Shown: positions 52,137-63,294, counted from the stretch's first letter. The stretch is 64,000 nt of DNA from Flagellimonas sediminis (GCF_010500845.1 NZ_JAAAMI010000003.1:368971-432970), one strand, 5' to 3'. The notes: generated by a model not told the origin, from the sequence alone. Numbers and translations are program-made.

Positions 52137-53138
52137 ATGGAAAAAATTGAGGACATTTTAAAGAGACGGATTTTGGTATTGGATGGAGCCATGGGCACCA
52201 TGTTGCAACGCTATAAATTCGAAGAGGAGGATTTTAGGGGAGAACGTTTCAAGGATTGGCCCAGTGACCTGAAGGGTAACAATGATCTATTGTCTTTGAC
52301 CCAACCGCAGGCCATTGCAGATGTCCATAGAGCTTATTTGGAAGCAGGTGCGGACATTATCGAGACCAATACCTTTTCCGGTACCACCATCGCCATGGCC
52401 GATTATGGCATGGAAGCATTAGTATATGAACTGAATTTTGAATCCGCCAAGATTGCCAAACAAGTTGCGGACGAATTCACTAAAAAAGATCCGAGCAAAC
52501 CACGGTTTGTGGCAGGGAGCATAGGTCCCACCAACAAAACGGCAAGTATGTCGCCCGATGTGAACGACCCCGGGTACCGTGCCGTTTCCTTTGATGAACT
52601 TAGAAAAGCGTATAAAGAGCAAGTAGAAGCTTTGTTGGATGGGGGCGCTGATATTTTATTGGTGGAAACCATCTTTGACACCCTAAATGCCAAGGCGGCC
52701 CTTTTTGCCATTGAAGAGGTTAAGGATGAACGGAATATTGAAGTACCCATCATGGTGAGTGGTACTATTACCGATGCTTCGGGTAGAACCTTATCAGGAC
52801 AGACAGCCGAAGCATTTTTGATATCGGTTTCCCACATTCCGATTTTATCGGTGGGATTCAATTGTGCGCTTGGAGCCAAGCAGTTGGTGCCCCATTTAGA
52901 GGTGATTTCCGCAAAGTCGGGATTTGCCACGTCAGCCCACCCCAATGCAGGATTGCCCAATGCTTTTGGGGAATACGATGAAACCCCGGAACAGATGGCC
53001 GCACAAATCAAGGAATATGTGGAAAAAAGACTGGTGAATATTGTGGGTGGCTGCTGTGGAACAACACCTGAACATATTAAGGCAATCGCCAATATTGTGA
53101 AGGATTACAAACCGAGGAATCTTTTGACTCCAGCATAG
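52137..53138 (+). CDS. metH: methionine synthase, homocysteine-binding (N-terminal) part of a split MetH
   Basis: The homocysteine S-methyltransferase domain alone, 333 residues: DGAMGTMLQ near 12-20, [18 protein letters not shown] [13 protein letters not shown] near 66-78, and the zinc ligands: the first Cys in VGFNCALGA near 243, the [11 protein letters not shown] pair near 304-314. It works together with the separate folate/B12 part encoded next. Splitting MetH at this boundary is typical of Bacteroidota. I use ATG 52137; the in-frame extension upstream would translate riboswitch sequence. Confidence 0.93.
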   Translation: MEKIEDILKRRILVLDGAMGTMLQRYKFEEEDFRGERFKDWPSDLKGNNDLLSLTQPQAIADVHRAYLEAGADIIETNTFSGTTIAMADYGMEALVYELNFESAKIAKQVADEFTKKDPSKPRFVAGSIGPTNKTASMSPDVNDPGYRAVSFDELRKAYKEQVEALLDGGADILLVETIFDTLNAKAALFAIEEVKDERNIEVPIMVSGTITDASGRTLSGQTAEAFLISVSHIPILSVGFNCALGAKQLVPHLEVISAKSGFATSAHPNAGLPNAFGEYDETPEQMAAQIKEYVEKRLVNIVGGCCGTTPEHIKAIANIVKDYKPRNLLTPA

Positions 53139-53147
53139 TTTTAGATT

Positions 53148-55826
53148 ATGGCAACGAACAACCAAGAACGCTTTTTACGATTATCAGGTCTCGAGCCCTT
53201 GGTCGTAACCCCCGAAAGCAATTTCATTAACGTGGGGGAACGTACCAATGTGGCCGGTTCCAAAATTTTTTTAAGGCTCATTAAAGAAGAAAAGTTTGAT
53301 GAGGCTCTGGCCATTGCCCGTAACCAAGTAGAGGGTGGGGCGCAGATCATTGATGTGAATATGGACGATGGTCTGATCGATGGAAAAGAGGCCATGGTCA
53401 AGTTTTTGAACCTGATCGTTTCCGAACCTGATATTGCCCGTGTGCCCATCATGATCGATAGTTCTAAATGGGAAATTATTGAGGCGGGTCTTCAAGTGGT
53501 GCAGGGCAAATGCGTGGTGAATTCCATCAGTTTGAAGGAAGGTGAGGAACAATTTATCCATCATGCCAAATTGATCAAGCGCTATGGTGCCGCGGTCATC
53601 GTCATGGCTTTTGATGAAGTAGGTCAGGCAGATAATTATGAACGCAGGATTGAAATCGCAAAGCGTTCCTACGACATTTTGGTGAACAAAGTAAAGTTTG
53701 CACCAGAGGATATCATCTTCGATTTGAATATTTTCCCTGTAGCGACAGGCATGGAAGAACACCGCCGGAATGCCATCGATTTTATCGAAGCAACGCGATG
53801 GGTTCGAACCAATTTACCGTATTGCAGCGTCAGCGGTGGGGTGAGCAACGTTTCCTTTTCGTTCCGTGGAAATAATACAGTCCGCGAAGCCATGCATTCG
53901 GCATTTTTGTACCATGCCATTCAGGCGGGTATGAACATGGGAATCGTCAATCCGACCATGTTGGAGGTGTATGACGATATTCCCAAGGATTTACTGGAGC
54001 ACGTGGAGGACGTGTTGCTCGATAGACGCGAGGATGCCACCGAACGCTTATTGGATTTTGCCGAGACCGTGGTCGGGACTATAAAAGAAAGCAAAGTAGA
54101 TCTTTCATGGAGACAGGAACCGCTTCAAGACCGTATTACCCGGGCCTTGGTAAAGGGGATAGATCAATACATCATTGAAGATGTGGAGGAAGCCCGCCAA
54201 AAAGCACCAATGCCCTTACAGGTAATCGAGGGCAACTTAATGACCGGAATGAACGTGGTAGGGGATCTGTTTGGAAGCGGTAAAATGTTTTTGCCCCAAG
54301 TAGTAAAATCTGCTCGTGTCATGAAAAAGGCCGTGGCATACCTAACACCTTATATTGAAGCATCCAAGGATAAAAAATCCAAGGCGGCTGGAAAAATATT
54401 GATGGCCACTGTAAAAGGAGATGTCCACGATATTGGAAAGAACATTGTCAGCGTGGTATTGGCCTGCAATAATTATGAAATTGTGGATTTGGGGGTGATG
54501 GTCCCACCCGAAAAGATCATCAACAAGGCCAAGGAAGAACAGGTGGATATTATCGGTCTAAGCGGTTTAATTACCCCGTCATTGGATGAAATGGTGTTCC
54601 TGGCCAAGGAAATGGAACGCCAAAATTTTAAAGTGCCGTTATTGATCGGGGGTGCCACCACAAGCAAGGCCCATACAGCTGTAAAAATAGACCCGCAATA
54701 CAGTCATTCGGTGGTGCATGTAAACGATGCATCACGTGCGGTGACCGTAGTGGGCGATTTGTTGCAGAAGGAAACTTCGGCTACATACAAGAATAACATC
54801 AAGTTGGATTACGAGAGTTTTCGGGATAAGTTTTTGAACCGGGGCAAGCAAAAGGACTATTTGACTTTGGAAGAAGCTCGGGCCAATAAATTGCAGATTG
54901 ACTGGAATCCGTCCGACATCAAAAGACCAAAGCAATTGGGCATTGAGGTGTTGGAAGATTTTGATTTGAGGTTGCTAACGGATTATATTGATTGGACCCC
55001 GTTTTTCAGAAGTTGGGACCTTCATGGCAAGTATCCGGATATTTTGACCGATGAGGTAGTAGGCAAACAAGCGACCGAACTTTTTAAGGATGCCCAAGAA
55101 CTGTTGAAAAAGGTTTTGAATGAAAAATTGTTGAAGGGAAAGGCCATTTTTGGATTGTTCCCTGCCAATCAAATTGATGAAGATGATATTGAAGTTGAAA
55201 ATAATGGGAAAACCTTCATTTTCAGAACGCTTCGTCAACAATTGAAAAAGAGGGAAGGAGTGCCGAACATCGCCTTGGCGGATTTCATTGCGCCGAAGAA
55301 TTCTGGTATTCAGGATTATATGGGATTCTTCTGTGTCAGTACTGGTTTTGGGACGCAAGAGTTGGCCACTGAATTCGAAAGGAACCATGATGACTACAAT
55401 TCCATCATGATAAAAGCTTTGGCCGATCGTTTGGCGGAAGCTTTTGCGGAATATCTCCACAGAGAAGTTAGAACAACATATTGGGGGTATGCCCAAAATG
55501 AAAACTTGGACAATTCGGCCCTTATCGATGAAAAGTATCAAGGAATCCGTCCCGCACCCGGTTATCCAGCATGTCCGGACCATTTGGAAAAATTGACCAT
55601 TTGGGAATTGTTGGATGTAGAGGAAAAAATCGGGGTAAAATTAACGGAGAGTTTGGCCATGTGGCCAGCGGCAAGCGTTAGTGGATATTATTTTGCACAT
55701 CCTCAGGCCAAATATTTTGGTATGGGTAAGATGACTGAAGATCAAGTAGCCGATTTTGCAAAAAGAAAAGAAATAACTTTGGAGGAAGCCCAAAAGTGGC
55801 TGGCTCCCAACATAGCAGACAATTAA
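53148..55826 (+). CDS. metH: methionine synthase, folate/cobalamin/activation part of split MetH
   Basis: An 892-residue protein carrying the remaining MetH modules in order. Pterin-binding: [14 protein letters not shown] near 23-36 and [10 protein letters not shown]. Cobalamin-binding: DVHDIGKN near 425-432 with the cobalt-ligand His, then SGLITPS near 463-469. C-terminal SAM-dependent activation domain, residues about 570-892: [15 protein letters not shown] near 803-817. It transfers a methyl group from methyl-tetrahydrofolate to homocysteine held by the upstream protein. It starts 9 bp after the first part, so the two are cotranslated. Confidence 0.95.
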   Translation: MATNNQERFLRLSGLEPLVVTPESNFINVGERTNVAGSKIFLRLIKEEKFDEALAIARNQVEGGAQIIDVNMDDGLIDGKEAMVKFLNLIVSEPDIARVPIMIDSSKWEIIEAGLQVVQGKCVVNSISLKEGEEQFIHHAKLIKRYGAAVIVMAFDEVGQADNYERRIEIAKRSYDILVNKVKFAPEDIIFDLNIFPVATGMEEHRRNAIDFIEATRWVRTNLPYCSVSGGVSNVSFSFRGNNTVREAMHSAFLYHAIQAGMNMGIVNPTMLEVYDDIPKDLLEHVEDVLLDRREDATERLLDFAETVVGTIKESKVDLSWRQEPLQDRITRALVKGIDQYIIEDVEEARQKAPMPLQVIEGNLMTGMNVVGDLFGSGKMFLPQVVKSARVMKKAVAYLTPYIEASKDKKSKAAGKILMATVKGDVHDIGKNIVSVVLACNNYEIVDLGVMVPPEKIINKAKEEQVDIIGLSGLITPSLDEMVFLAKEMERQNFKVPLLIGGATTSKAHTAVKIDPQYSHSVVHVNDASRAVTVVGDLLQKETSATYKNNIKLDYESFRDKFLNRGKQKDYLTLEEARANKLQIDWNPSDIKRPKQLGIEVLEDFDLRLLTDYIDWTPFFRSWDLHGKYPDILTDEVVGKQATELFKDAQELLKKVLNEKLLKGKAIFGLFPANQIDEDDIEVENNGKTFIFRTLRQQLKKREGVPNIALADFIAPKNSGIQDYMGFFCVSTGFGTQELATEFERNHDDYNSIMIKALADRLAEAFAEYLHREVRTTYWGYAQNENLDNSALIDEKYQGIRPAPGYPACPDHLEKLTIWELLDVEEKIGVKLTESLAMWPAASVSGYYFAHPQAKYFGMGKMTEDQVADFAKRKEITLEEAQKWLAPNIADN

Positions 55827-55829
55827 CCA

Positions 55830-56783
55830 ATGAAAATTACGGACCATATAAGAAACGCCAAAGGGGAAACATTGTTCAGTTTCGAGATTGTGCCACCAGT
55901 GAAGGGTAAAAGTATCCAAGAACTATATAACAACATTGACCCTTTGATGGAGTTCAAACCCCCTTTTATAGATGTGACCACCTCACGTGAAGAATACATT
56001 TACAAGGAGAAAGACGGGTTGTTGGATAAAAAACTGACCCGTACGCGCCCCGGAACATTGGGAATTTGTGCTTCTTTAAAGCATAAATATGATGTGGATA
56101 CCGTTCCTCATGTGTTGTGTGGGGGATTTACCAAGGAAGAGACCGAGTACCTTTTGGTGGACTGTCAGTATTTGGAAATTGAAAACGTCATGGCATTGAG
56201 GGGAGATGCCAGAAAAGAAGAAAAATATTTTATTCCCACTCAGGGAGGTCATCAATATGCTGCCGAGTTGGTAAAGCAAATCCATGATATCAACCAAGGC
56301 AACTATTTACATGAAGTCATTGAAGGCCATGAAATGGGTGATTTCTGCATTGGTGTAGCTGGTTATCCTGAAAAACATATGGAAGCCCCTTCCCTTCAAT
56401 CTGATTTGAAACGGTTGAAGGAAAAAGTGGAATTGGGAGCCGATTACGTGGTGACCCAAATGTTCTTCGACAATAAAAAGTTCTTTGCTTTTGTGGAGGC
56501 AGCGCGTGAAATGGATATTTATGTGCCGATTATACCAGGCATAAAACCTATAGCCGTAAAGCAACACCTACAGTTGTTGCCACAGGTATTTCGAGTGGAC
56601 ATCCCGCAAGAATTGATCGAAGCCGTGGAAGCCTGCAAGACCAATCAGGATGTTCGGAAAGTAGGGGTAGAGTGGGCCATTCAACAATCCAAGGAGTTAA
56701 AGGCGGCGGGTGTTCCAGTACTACATTATTACTCCATGGGGAAATCGGATAATATCAAGGACATAGCCAAGGAGCTTTTTTAG
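55830..56783 (+). CDS. metF: 5,10-methylenetetrahydrofolate reductase
   Basis: Makes the methyl-THF used by MetH. The 317-residue TIM barrel has FSFEIVPPVKGKSI near 17-30, DVTTSRE near 48-54, NVMALRGDARKEE near 117-129 and ITQMFFDN-like VTQMFFDNKKFF near 208-219, all MetF motifs. It follows metH by 3 bp and completes the methyl branch under the same SAM-I riboswitch. Confidence 0.96.
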   Translation: MKITDHIRNAKGETLFSFEIVPPVKGKSIQELYNNIDPLMEFKPPFIDVTTSREEYIYKEKDGLLDKKLTRTRPGTLGICASLKHKYDVDTVPHVLCGGFTKEETEYLLVDCQYLEIENVMALRGDARKEEKYFIPTQGGHQYAAELVKQIHDINQGNYLHEVIEGHEMGDFCIGVAGYPEKHMEAPSLQSDLKRLKEKVELGADYVVTQMFFDNKKFFAFVEAAREMDIYVPIIPGIKPIAVKQHLQLLPQVFRVDIPQELIEAVEACKTNQDVRKVGVEWAIQQSKELKAAGVPVLHYYSMGKSDNIKDIAKELF

Positions 56784-56805
56784 TAGGGTACATTAAAAAA
56801 CTGTG

Positions 56806-56907
56806 GAGATTCTTCACTCCGTTCAGAATGATATTCCCGCTATGCTTTTATTGAAAAAAAAGCAACAGTAATAGTCATTCTGAAGAAGTATACTGACGAA
56901 GAATCTC
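56806..56907. mobile_element. 102-bp inverted-repeat (MITE-like) intergenic element
   Basis: Outer arms GAGATTCTTC...TTCAGAATGA (56806-56831) and TCATTCTGA...GAAGAATCTC (56875-56907) are largely reverse complements around a 43-nt centre. There is no coding capacity. Similar agattcttc/gaagaatct pairs are dispersed in Bacteroidota genomes. It could also act as an RNA hairpin after metF, as no ordinary terminator is seen there. The rest of the 260-bp metF-pagL-like spacer has no other feature. Confidence 0.6.
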
Positions 56908-57043
56908 AAAAAAAATAATAGGTGGAGGTGATTGCCAGATAGGTTGGATTCTCTGCTTTGTTTAGAAAGACAGGGTAATCTTTCGTGGTAATTTTCAATT
57001 CGATGAGTAAGGGTGTTTTTTTATTTCCCTACTTTAGTGCCCC

Positions 57044-58141
57044 ATGAGGTACCTACTTTGCCTGATTTTCGCCCTGTTTTCATTTTTTGGATTTTCCCAG
57101 AGTAGGGAAGTTCCCAAAAAGTTCGTGTTGGATGCCCATCAGTTTTACGGATCTATTCTGTTGCACAACCCTGATATTTCCCACCTGATCACGGAACACC
57201 CGGGGGGTCTAATTTTGGGAATCAGTCGTAAAACCTATGGCGATAAGGAATGGGAAGCCGATTTTGGATACCCCGATACAGGCTTCACGTTTGTGTACCA
57301 GAACACCAACAATGCCACCCTCGGGAAACACTATGGTCTGTATGGACACTATAATTTTTATTTTTTCAATAGGAAAGTGCAATTGCGTGTAGCGCAAGGA
57401 CTGGCTTACAATACCAATCCGTACGACAAAGATGAAAATTTCAGGAACAATGCCTACGGGAGCCATATTTTGAGCAGTACCGTATTGATGCTTAACTATC
57501 ACAAGAATTTAGTGGCCGGTTTGGGTTTGGATGCCGGTGTTTCGTTCATCCATTATTCCAATGCCAATTTTAAGGCTCCCAATACATCCACCAATACCTT
57601 TGCGGTCAACTTTGGACTGTCCTATGAACTGGACAGCGATACCACCTACGAGTACCTGCATCCGGAATCAAAAGGGATAATCAATGAGCCTGTTCGTTAT
57701 AATTTGGTGTTGCGTGGAGGGGCTAATGAAAGCGATGTCATCAATATGGGGCGATATGGGTTTGCGATTGTTTCAGCCTATGCCGACAAGCGTTTGGGCA
57801 AACGAAGTGCCATACAATTGGGAACCGACGTTTTCTTTTCCAATTTTCTAAAGGAATTGATTCGGTATCAGTCCATAGCTTTTCCCGAACTGGATGTAGA
57901 TCCTGACACCGATTACAAGAGGGTGGGTGTGTTCTTGGGGCATGAGTTGTTTGTGAACAAGATGAGCGTGGTGGCCCAATTGGGATATTATGTATATTAT
58001 CCTTTCGATTTTGAAGGACGTATGTATAACCGTATTGGGATGAAGCGCTATTTTGGGGACAAAATTTTTGGAGCCCTCACCTTAAAATCCCATGGTGCCA
58101 AGGCTGAAGCTGTTGAATTGGGAATTGGGGTTAGACTATAG
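57044..58141 (+). CDS. PagL-like lipid A 3-O-deacylase/acyloxyacyl hydrolase family protein
   Basis: A 365-residue exported protein with a signal peptide (ending FGFSQ) and a predicted outer-membrane beta barrel. The PagL His-Ser motif is present as [14 protein letters not shown] (His170, Ser172). The acidic residue that PagL has 14 positions after the His is Asn184 here, so the catalytic triad may be altered or come from elsewhere. The protein is more than twice as long as PagL. PagL removes a 3-linked acyl chain from lipid A in the outer leaflet. A role in remodelling lipid A is plausible. Confidence 0.78.
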   Translation: MRYLLCLIFALFSFFGFSQSREVPKKFVLDAHQFYGSILLHNPDISHLITEHPGGLILGISRKTYGDKEWEADFGYPDTGFTFVYQNTNNATLGKHYGLYGHYNFYFFNRKVQLRVAQGLAYNTNPYDKDENFRNNAYGSHILSSTVLMLNYHKNLVAGLGLDAGVSFIHYSNANFKAPNTSTNTFAVNFGLSYELDSDTTYEYLHPESKGIINEPVRYNLVLRGGANESDVINMGRYGFAIVSAYADKRLGKRSAIQLGTDVFFSNFLKELIRYQSIAFPELDVDPDTDYKRVGVFLGHELFVNKMSVVAQLGYYVYYPFDFEGRMYNRIGMKRYFGDKIFGALTLKSHGAKAEAVELGIGVRL

Positions 58142-58179
58142 TATTGAGATTTGAGATGATAGAATTGAGAAGGTTACTT

Positions 58180-58986
58180 ATGATAAATAGTGTCACCTCT
58201 AGAAATGGCATCCTGACCGCAGTGGTTGGAGCTTTCAAGAGGTTATTTGTGCTACTTTTCATACTGATCTTGAATTCCTGCAACGGCGATAATGTTCCCG
58301 ATTGCTTTCAAAATGCCGGGGATTTGGTTCGGGTACCTGTAGATGTTCCCGAATTCACCACCATGACCGTTTTTGAAAACGTAAAGGTGGTATTGAAACA
58401 AGGGGATGAACAAAAGGTAGAAATCGAAACGGGCGAATATTTGCTCAACGATGTTTCCGTTGAGGTGGAGGAAGGTAGATTGATTCTACGGAATGAAAAT
58501 AGCTGTAACTATGTTCGGGAATACGGTTTGACCACAATTTATGTGACCTCACCCAATATTACCGAAATCCGCAGCAGTACGGGCCTGCCGATTTCCAGCG
58601 AAGGCGTATTGGATTATCCAAGTATCTCCCTTAAATCGGAAAGTTATACAAATCCCGAAACGGAGACTACGGACGGTTCCTTCGATTTGGAGTTGAATTC
58701 GTCAACGGTGAGTATTGTGGTAAATGGAATTGCCTATTTTAAATTGAAGGGCAATACGAATAATTTTAATATAGTTGTTGCTGCTGGGGATTCCAGGATT
58801 GAGGCTGAAGACCTAGTGGCCAATTCGGTTTCCATTGATCATAGGGGCACCAATGATGTCTATGTTAACCCCCAACAACGGATCAGAGGTGTCATTAGGG
58901 GCACGGGGGACGTGATCAGTGTCAATAGACCTCCTGAGGTTGATGTGGAACAATTGTACAATGGCCGACTCATTTTCCAAGATTGA
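58180..58986 (+). CDS. GIN-domain (DUF2807) lipoprotein
   Basis: A 268-residue predicted lipoprotein: a long basic N-terminus, the hydrophobic stretch [14 protein letters not shown] (lipobox) and a DUF2807/head-GIN beta-helix-like region with repeated short strands ([50 protein letters not shown]). Such proteins are surface or periplasmic adhesin-like scaffolds of unknown function. The start is uncertain: ATG 58156, ATG 58180 and GTG 58222 all read into the same signal; I take 58180. Confidence 0.7.
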   Translation: MINSVTSRNGILTAVVGAFKRLFVLLFILILNSCNGDNVPDCFQNAGDLVRVPVDVPEFTTMTVFENVKVVLKQGDEQKVEIETGEYLLNDVSVEVEEGRLILRNENSCNYVREYGLTTIYVTSPNITEIRSSTGLPISSEGVLDYPSISLKSESYTNPETETTDGSFDLELNSSTVSIVVNGIAYFKLKGNTNNFNIVVAAGDSRIEAEDLVANSVSIDHRGTNDVYVNPQQRIRGVIRGTGDVISVNRPPEVDVEQLYNGRLIFQD

Positions 58987-59047
58987 GGATCCCCGTCCAA
59001 ACTATGACATAAATCCATAGAATCCAGTGGATTTCTAGGTACCTTTG

Positions 59048-60139
59048 ATGTACCAAAATCGGATTCGCTTGAAAGGCCTTTTTCCCTTTATTAAATGTCT
59101 ATTTTCTCCCTACCCAAAGGTCAAATCACTGGATGGGCTTTCAGGGATTGAAAAAGCCGATGCCCAGTTCCATAATCTGGTGGCCGAAAAAAAAGTACCT
59201 GGATTGGGGGTCACTATTTTGGACAAAGGGGAAATCATGCTTCAAAAAGGATATGGCTTTGCCCATTTGGAGGATAGGTCTCGAATTGACCCCAAACATA
59301 CCATCTTTAGGATTGCCAGTATTTCTAAATGCATCACGGCACTGGCCTTAGGCAAAATGATGGAGGAAGGTTTAATCGATTTGGATGCTTCATTTTATAA
59401 GTATGTGCCCTACTACCCCAAGAAAGAATACGATTTTACGTTACGACAATTAGCCGGACATACAGCTGGGATTCGAGGTTACAGGGGAAAGGAATTTGCC
59501 CTGAACCAAGATTTTTGCATCAAGAACAGCATTGAGGTGTTTCAAAAAGATCCTTTGGAATTTAAGCCGGGTAAAGGGTATCTCTACAATAGTTTTGATT
59601 TTGTACTCCTTTCCTTGGCCATGCAAGAGGCCTGCGGTATTCCGTTCCAAAATTATGTGCAAGAAAAGGTATTGGTTCCCTTGGAATTGAACGCCACTTT
59701 TACTGCAGAACATAACCATTTCAAAACCGCCAGTTTTTATACCAAACGATCCTTGTGTTTTAAAAAAGCCGTTGAGGTGAACAATGCTTATAAACTGGCA
59801 GGAGGCGGATTTCTGTCCACCAGTGACGATATTGCCCAACTCGGTCAGGCCATTTTAGAGCGTAAGTTGCTGAAAAAGGAAACGTATGACCAAATATTGA
59901 CTTCCCAAATGGTAAATGGCAAGCCAACTTATTATGGTTTGGGCTTTCAGGTGAGCCGAGATGCGGCGGGAAGGGATTTTGTGGGACATGTGGGCAATAG
60001 TGTAGGCGCTTATACCAACCTTTTTATCTATCCCCAAGAAGAAAAAGTAATTTCCATCTTGATCAATTGTACTGATCCCAAAGTGCAACCTTTTTTGGAT
60101 GAGGCCATTGATACTGCATTGGATTTGGGAACTTCATGA
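59048..60139 (+). CDS. cytoplasmic serine hydrolase, beta-lactamase fold
   Basis: A 363-residue class C-fold hydrolase with no clear signal peptide. SxxK is SISK near residue 82 (FRIASISKCI), the tyrosine motif is YLYNSFDF near 178-185 with Asn-Ser in place of Ser-Asn, and the third motif is GHVGNSVGAYT near 317-327. It is a different subfamily from the secreted enzyme at 31 kb (425 residues). Substrate unknown. Confidence 0.85.
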   Translation: MYQNRIRLKGLFPFIKCLFSPYPKVKSLDGLSGIEKADAQFHNLVAEKKVPGLGVTILDKGEIMLQKGYGFAHLEDRSRIDPKHTIFRIASISKCITALALGKMMEEGLIDLDASFYKYVPYYPKKEYDFTLRQLAGHTAGIRGYRGKEFALNQDFCIKNSIEVFQKDPLEFKPGKGYLYNSFDFVLLSLAMQEACGIPFQNYVQEKVLVPLELNATFTAEHNHFKTASFYTKRSLCFKKAVEVNNAYKLAGGGFLSTSDDIAQLGQAILERKLLKKETYDQILTSQMVNGKPTYYGLGFQVSRDAAGRDFVGHVGNSVGAYTNLFIYPQEEKVISILINCTDPKVQPFLDEAIDTALDLGTS

Positions 60140-60176
60140 TTTTTGTTGAAATTTAATTCAAAATAGACTACCAATC

Positions 60177-60896
60177 TTGAGGCGTTTGCATTATTTGGTT
60201 CCATTGTTTTTCCTATTGCTGATGGGAAGTCTCCATGCCGGGGAAAGTTTGTCTTTTGAAACGGCAATGATTACGACCGATAGTGTCCAACATAGCTTAA
60301 GCTTAAGGGAATGGAAAAAGTTCAAATCTTTTGAGGCCCAACTACAATCCTCCCAGCTATCAAAAACGGATAATGAAAACCAATTGACAGGGTATGCCCG
60401 GGACTCGTTGAATATTTTAAGGGTAAAGCTCGTGGCCATGAAGGTTTTGGAGGAAAAAAATCTTTTGAGCAGGGATATCGCCGAAAATACCTCGTACTAT
60501 ACCACATTGTTGGAAAAGCTGAAAGAAAGTGATATTCCACCCTTGGAGTACCTTTTTTTGGAGGAGAAAATGGCATACTTGAACCAAGAAACCTTGAATG
60601 GGAGTTTACAACTAAGCAGGTGGGTGAACATCGGCTTGGTCCTCCTTGTCGCATTTTTGGGTTACATGATATTTCAGCAAAGAAAAAGGCAGGACAAAAC
60701 CATTTTGCCCGAACTCAGCAAACAGGAAACCATGGTGCGCAACCTGATTATACAGGGCAAAAGCAATAAGGAAATCGCCAATGAACTTTTTATAAGCTTG
60801 AGCACCGTAAAGAGCCATATTACCAGCATCTATGGTAAATTGAACATTTCCAATAGACGGGAACTCCTCGAAAATAGTACGGGTGCTAGCACCTAA
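60177..60896 (+). CDS. membrane-anchored LuxR-type HTH regulator, TTG start
   Basis: A 239-residue protein with an unusual layout. A signal peptide (about 1-20) leads into a helical periplasmic region (about 25-145), one membrane helix (about 149-167: WVNIGLVLLVAFLGYMIF) and a C-terminal LuxR helix-turn-helix (about 178-232: LSKQETMVRNLIIQGKSNKEIANELFISLSTVKSHITSIYGKLNISNR). It thus spans the inner membrane with a DNA-binding domain inside and a small sensor outside. The start is TTG 60177; no ATG gives the signal. A TonB-dependent receptor gene follows 65 bp later. No kinase is nearby. Confidence 0.85.
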   Translation: MRRLHYLVPLFFLLLMGSLHAGESLSFETAMITTDSVQHSLSLREWKKFKSFEAQLQSSQLSKTDNENQLTGYARDSLNILRVKLVAMKVLEEKNLLSRDIAENTSYYTTLLEKLKESDIPPLEYLFLEEKMAYLNQETLNGSLQLSRWVNIGLVLLVAFLGYMIFQQRKRQDKTILPELSKQETMVRNLIIQGKSNKEIANELFISLSTVKSHITSIYGKLNISNRRELLENSTGAST

Positions 60897-60961
60897 TTCA
60901 GACCAATCTGGCTTTCTATAGGCCTGTTTACCCGTTTAATTTGTTTCAAAATTGAACGGTT

Positions 60962-63286
60962 TTGAAACATCTACTCTGGTTTTTTCTTGTGTGTTACCTT
61001 TCCGCATTTGGTCAAGAACAATTCATTTTAAAAGGAAAGGTTTTTGATGGTCAAGATAGGCCCATACCTATCGGCGACGTTTTGTTGTTCGATGCTAACA
61101 AGGAAAACTTAATTGTGTATACCACTTTGGTTGATGGGGTATTTCTGTTCAATAAAGTTTCCGAAGGGGAATTTTGGTTGGAAGTTTCTGCTTTGGGATA
61201 TAAAAAGCATTCCCAACAATTGAATATGAGAGAAAACCGTGAGGTGTCCTTGCAGCTTGAAGAGGAAGTGACCGAGCTGGAGGATGTAGAAATAACGGCC
61301 TTGAAGAGTCCAATCACCAATGCCAACGGAAATTTGAAGATTGATGTGCAGAATCCCATTTTCTCTTCCATAGTAGACCCCTTGGAAGTGCTTTCAAAGC
61401 TGCCCAACATTCAAATTTCACCGGACAGGGAGTCCATTTCCGTTATTGCAAGGGGAACCCCACTGATTTATCTGGGGAACCAGCGCATAACCTTGGATGA
61501 ATTTTTGGGACTGTCGGTAGATAGTATGGAAAGCATAGAACTCATCAATAATCCATCGCCCAAATATGAGGCGGAGGGGCAGGCCGTGATTGTGATCCAC
61601 CTCAAAAAGAATACGGACAAAGGAACTATGTTGACTCTCGGTGAAACGTTGTCCTTCAGACAGAACACCAACAATTATCTAAGTTCCAATGGAAGTTTTT
61701 CCAATGGAAAATGGAACCTACGCGGCAATCTCAATTATAATGCAATTGGGCAATGGGAAAGCAATACGTTTGCGTTTGCCATTCCGGAGGAGGACATTTA
61801 TTCGGATTATCTGGTGCTTATTCCAGATAACCACAGGGTACAGGTCAACACGGGACTTGGGTTCTATTATCCCATTAACGATAGTGATTACCTGTCTTTC
61901 AATACCACTTACCGATTGCAAACCGATGATGCCGATTTTGAGACGACCACCTTTGTGAGGGATGGAAACCAAGAAGACGAAGTACTATCCGAACCCAAGA
62001 ACGATAACCGTCGGCATTATTTTAGCGGTAATTTTAATTTCAACAAAAAGATAGCCGCTGATTGGAACCTGTTCACGGGAATCCAATATTCGTCCTTCTC
62101 ACAAAAATTGGATACCGATATTTTCAACAATTATAATGATGAGGGATTTTCTTTGGACCAGTCCAGGTACCAGGAGTACCAAATAGGGTCTCTGGCCGCC
62201 CGTATGGATGTGGAACATACGGTTTCCGAACATGTAAAAAGTGAATTTGGGGTGAGTTGGAACGAGGCGAGGGCCAATGCATATTCCAACGTGCTGCAAG
62301 TGGATCCACCGCAAGAAGAGGCCGTTGATTACGATTACAATGAAAAGCTGTATGCATCCTACTTGAACTTTAGTTCAAACCTCACTGACAAGCTAGACGT
62401 GAATATTGGGGCTCGGGTGGAACATAATGAAGTAAACGGTACCCTGAACAATGAAACCAGTCCTGCAATAAACAGAAAGAACACCAAAATTTTCCCGAAG
62501 GCTGGCCTCAATGTAAAGGTGGACAGCACCAAGACCTTTTCATTGAACTATTCCCGAAGCATTACCAGACCTGATTTTTCCCGTACAAGCTCCGTTTCGG
62601 TTTTCATCAACCCGTTTTTGGAATCTACCAACAATATCAACCTGCTACCGACCATAACCCAGCGGATCTCTTCGAACCTGCAATGGAAAAGCAAGTCCTT
62701 TTTTCTGGAAGTGTATCAAAAGGAAAATCCATCATATTACGCCATCAGTTATGACCCGATGGATACGATAGCGACTTTATCACCGATCAATCTGGAAAAG
62801 GAATCGGGTTTTTATGTGGGGGTCACCTTACCGTTTTCCTATAAGATATGGACATCCACTACTTCCGTGAGTTTTAATTACAATAAAAATAAAGATGCAT
62901 CTGCCATTTTGACTACGGCCAAACCCTTTCTATATGCCTATACGGACCAACAATTAAAGGTGGCCAAGGATACCATTGTTTCTTTCGGGGGATGGATGAT
63001 GACGGAGCGCAACGAAGGGGTGTATACCCGAAATGCCATGCTGGTGCTCAACGCTTCGGTCACAAAAACTTTTTTTAACAAGTTTCAATGTGCCATCCGT
63101 TTGAACGATATGACCAAAGCGATGAATTTTGAAGAAAGCTATGCCATTAACGGGGTAGAGGCCAACGGAACCTATTTTGCCGATGCCAGGGAAATTGCTT
63201 TTTCGATGAAATATACGTTTGGGGACAACGCCTCATCCAAGTTCAAAAACAAGGACGTGGATGATAATTTGGACCGGATTAAATAG
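60962..63286 (+). CDS. outer-membrane TonB-dependent-receptor-like beta-barrel protein, TTG start
   Basis: A 774-residue exported protein: signal peptide (to CYLSAFGQ), a CarboxypepD_reg-like domain (about 20-105: LKGKVFDGQDRPIPIGDVLLFD), a plug-like segment (about 110-215: PLEVLSKLPNIQISPD, IELINNPSPKYEAEG), and a C-terminal outer-membrane protein beta-barrel, ending SMKYTFGDNASSKFKNKD. It belongs to the outer-membrane beta-barrel family of TonB-dependent receptors but has no clear C-terminal Phe. The start codon is TTG 60962. It lies next to the LuxR-type regulator, which may control it. Substrate unknown. Confidence 0.85.
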   Translation: MKHLLWFFLVCYLSAFGQEQFILKGKVFDGQDRPIPIGDVLLFDANKENLIVYTTLVDGVFLFNKVSEGEFWLEVSALGYKKHSQQLNMRENREVSLQLEEEVTELEDVEITALKSPITNANGNLKIDVQNPIFSSIVDPLEVLSKLPNIQISPDRESISVIARGTPLIYLGNQRITLDEFLGLSVDSMESIELINNPSPKYEAEGQAVIVIHLKKNTDKGTMLTLGETLSFRQNTNNYLSSNGSFSNGKWNLRGNLNYNAIGQWESNTFAFAIPEEDIYSDYLVLIPDNHRVQVNTGLGFYYPINDSDYLSFNTTYRLQTDDADFETTTFVRDGNQEDEVLSEPKNDNRRHYFSGNFNFNKKIAADWNLFTGIQYSSFSQKLDTDIFNNYNDEGFSLDQSRYQEYQIGSLAARMDVEHTVSEHVKSEFGVSWNEARANAYSNVLQVDPPQEEAVDYDYNEKLYASYLNFSSNLTDKLDVNIGARVEHNEVNGTLNNETSPAINRKNTKIFPKAGLNVKVDSTKTFSLNYSRSITRPDFSRTSSVSVFINPFLESTNNINLLPTITQRISSNLQWKSKSFFLEVYQKENPSYYAISYDPMDTIATLSPINLEKESGFYVGVTLPFSYKIWTSTTSVSFNYNKNKDASAILTTAKPFLYAYTDQQLKVAKDTIVSFGGWMMTERNEGVYTRNAMLVLNASVTKTFFNKFQCAIRLNDMTKAMNFEESYAINGVEANGTYFADAREIAFSMKYTFGDNASSKFKNKDVDDNLDRIK

Positions 63287-63294
63287 GAGATAGA

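Noticed and set aside
59011..59034. AAATCCA/TGGATTT hairpin after the GIN-domain gene
   Set aside because: The stem is short and there is no T tract, so I do not call it a terminator.
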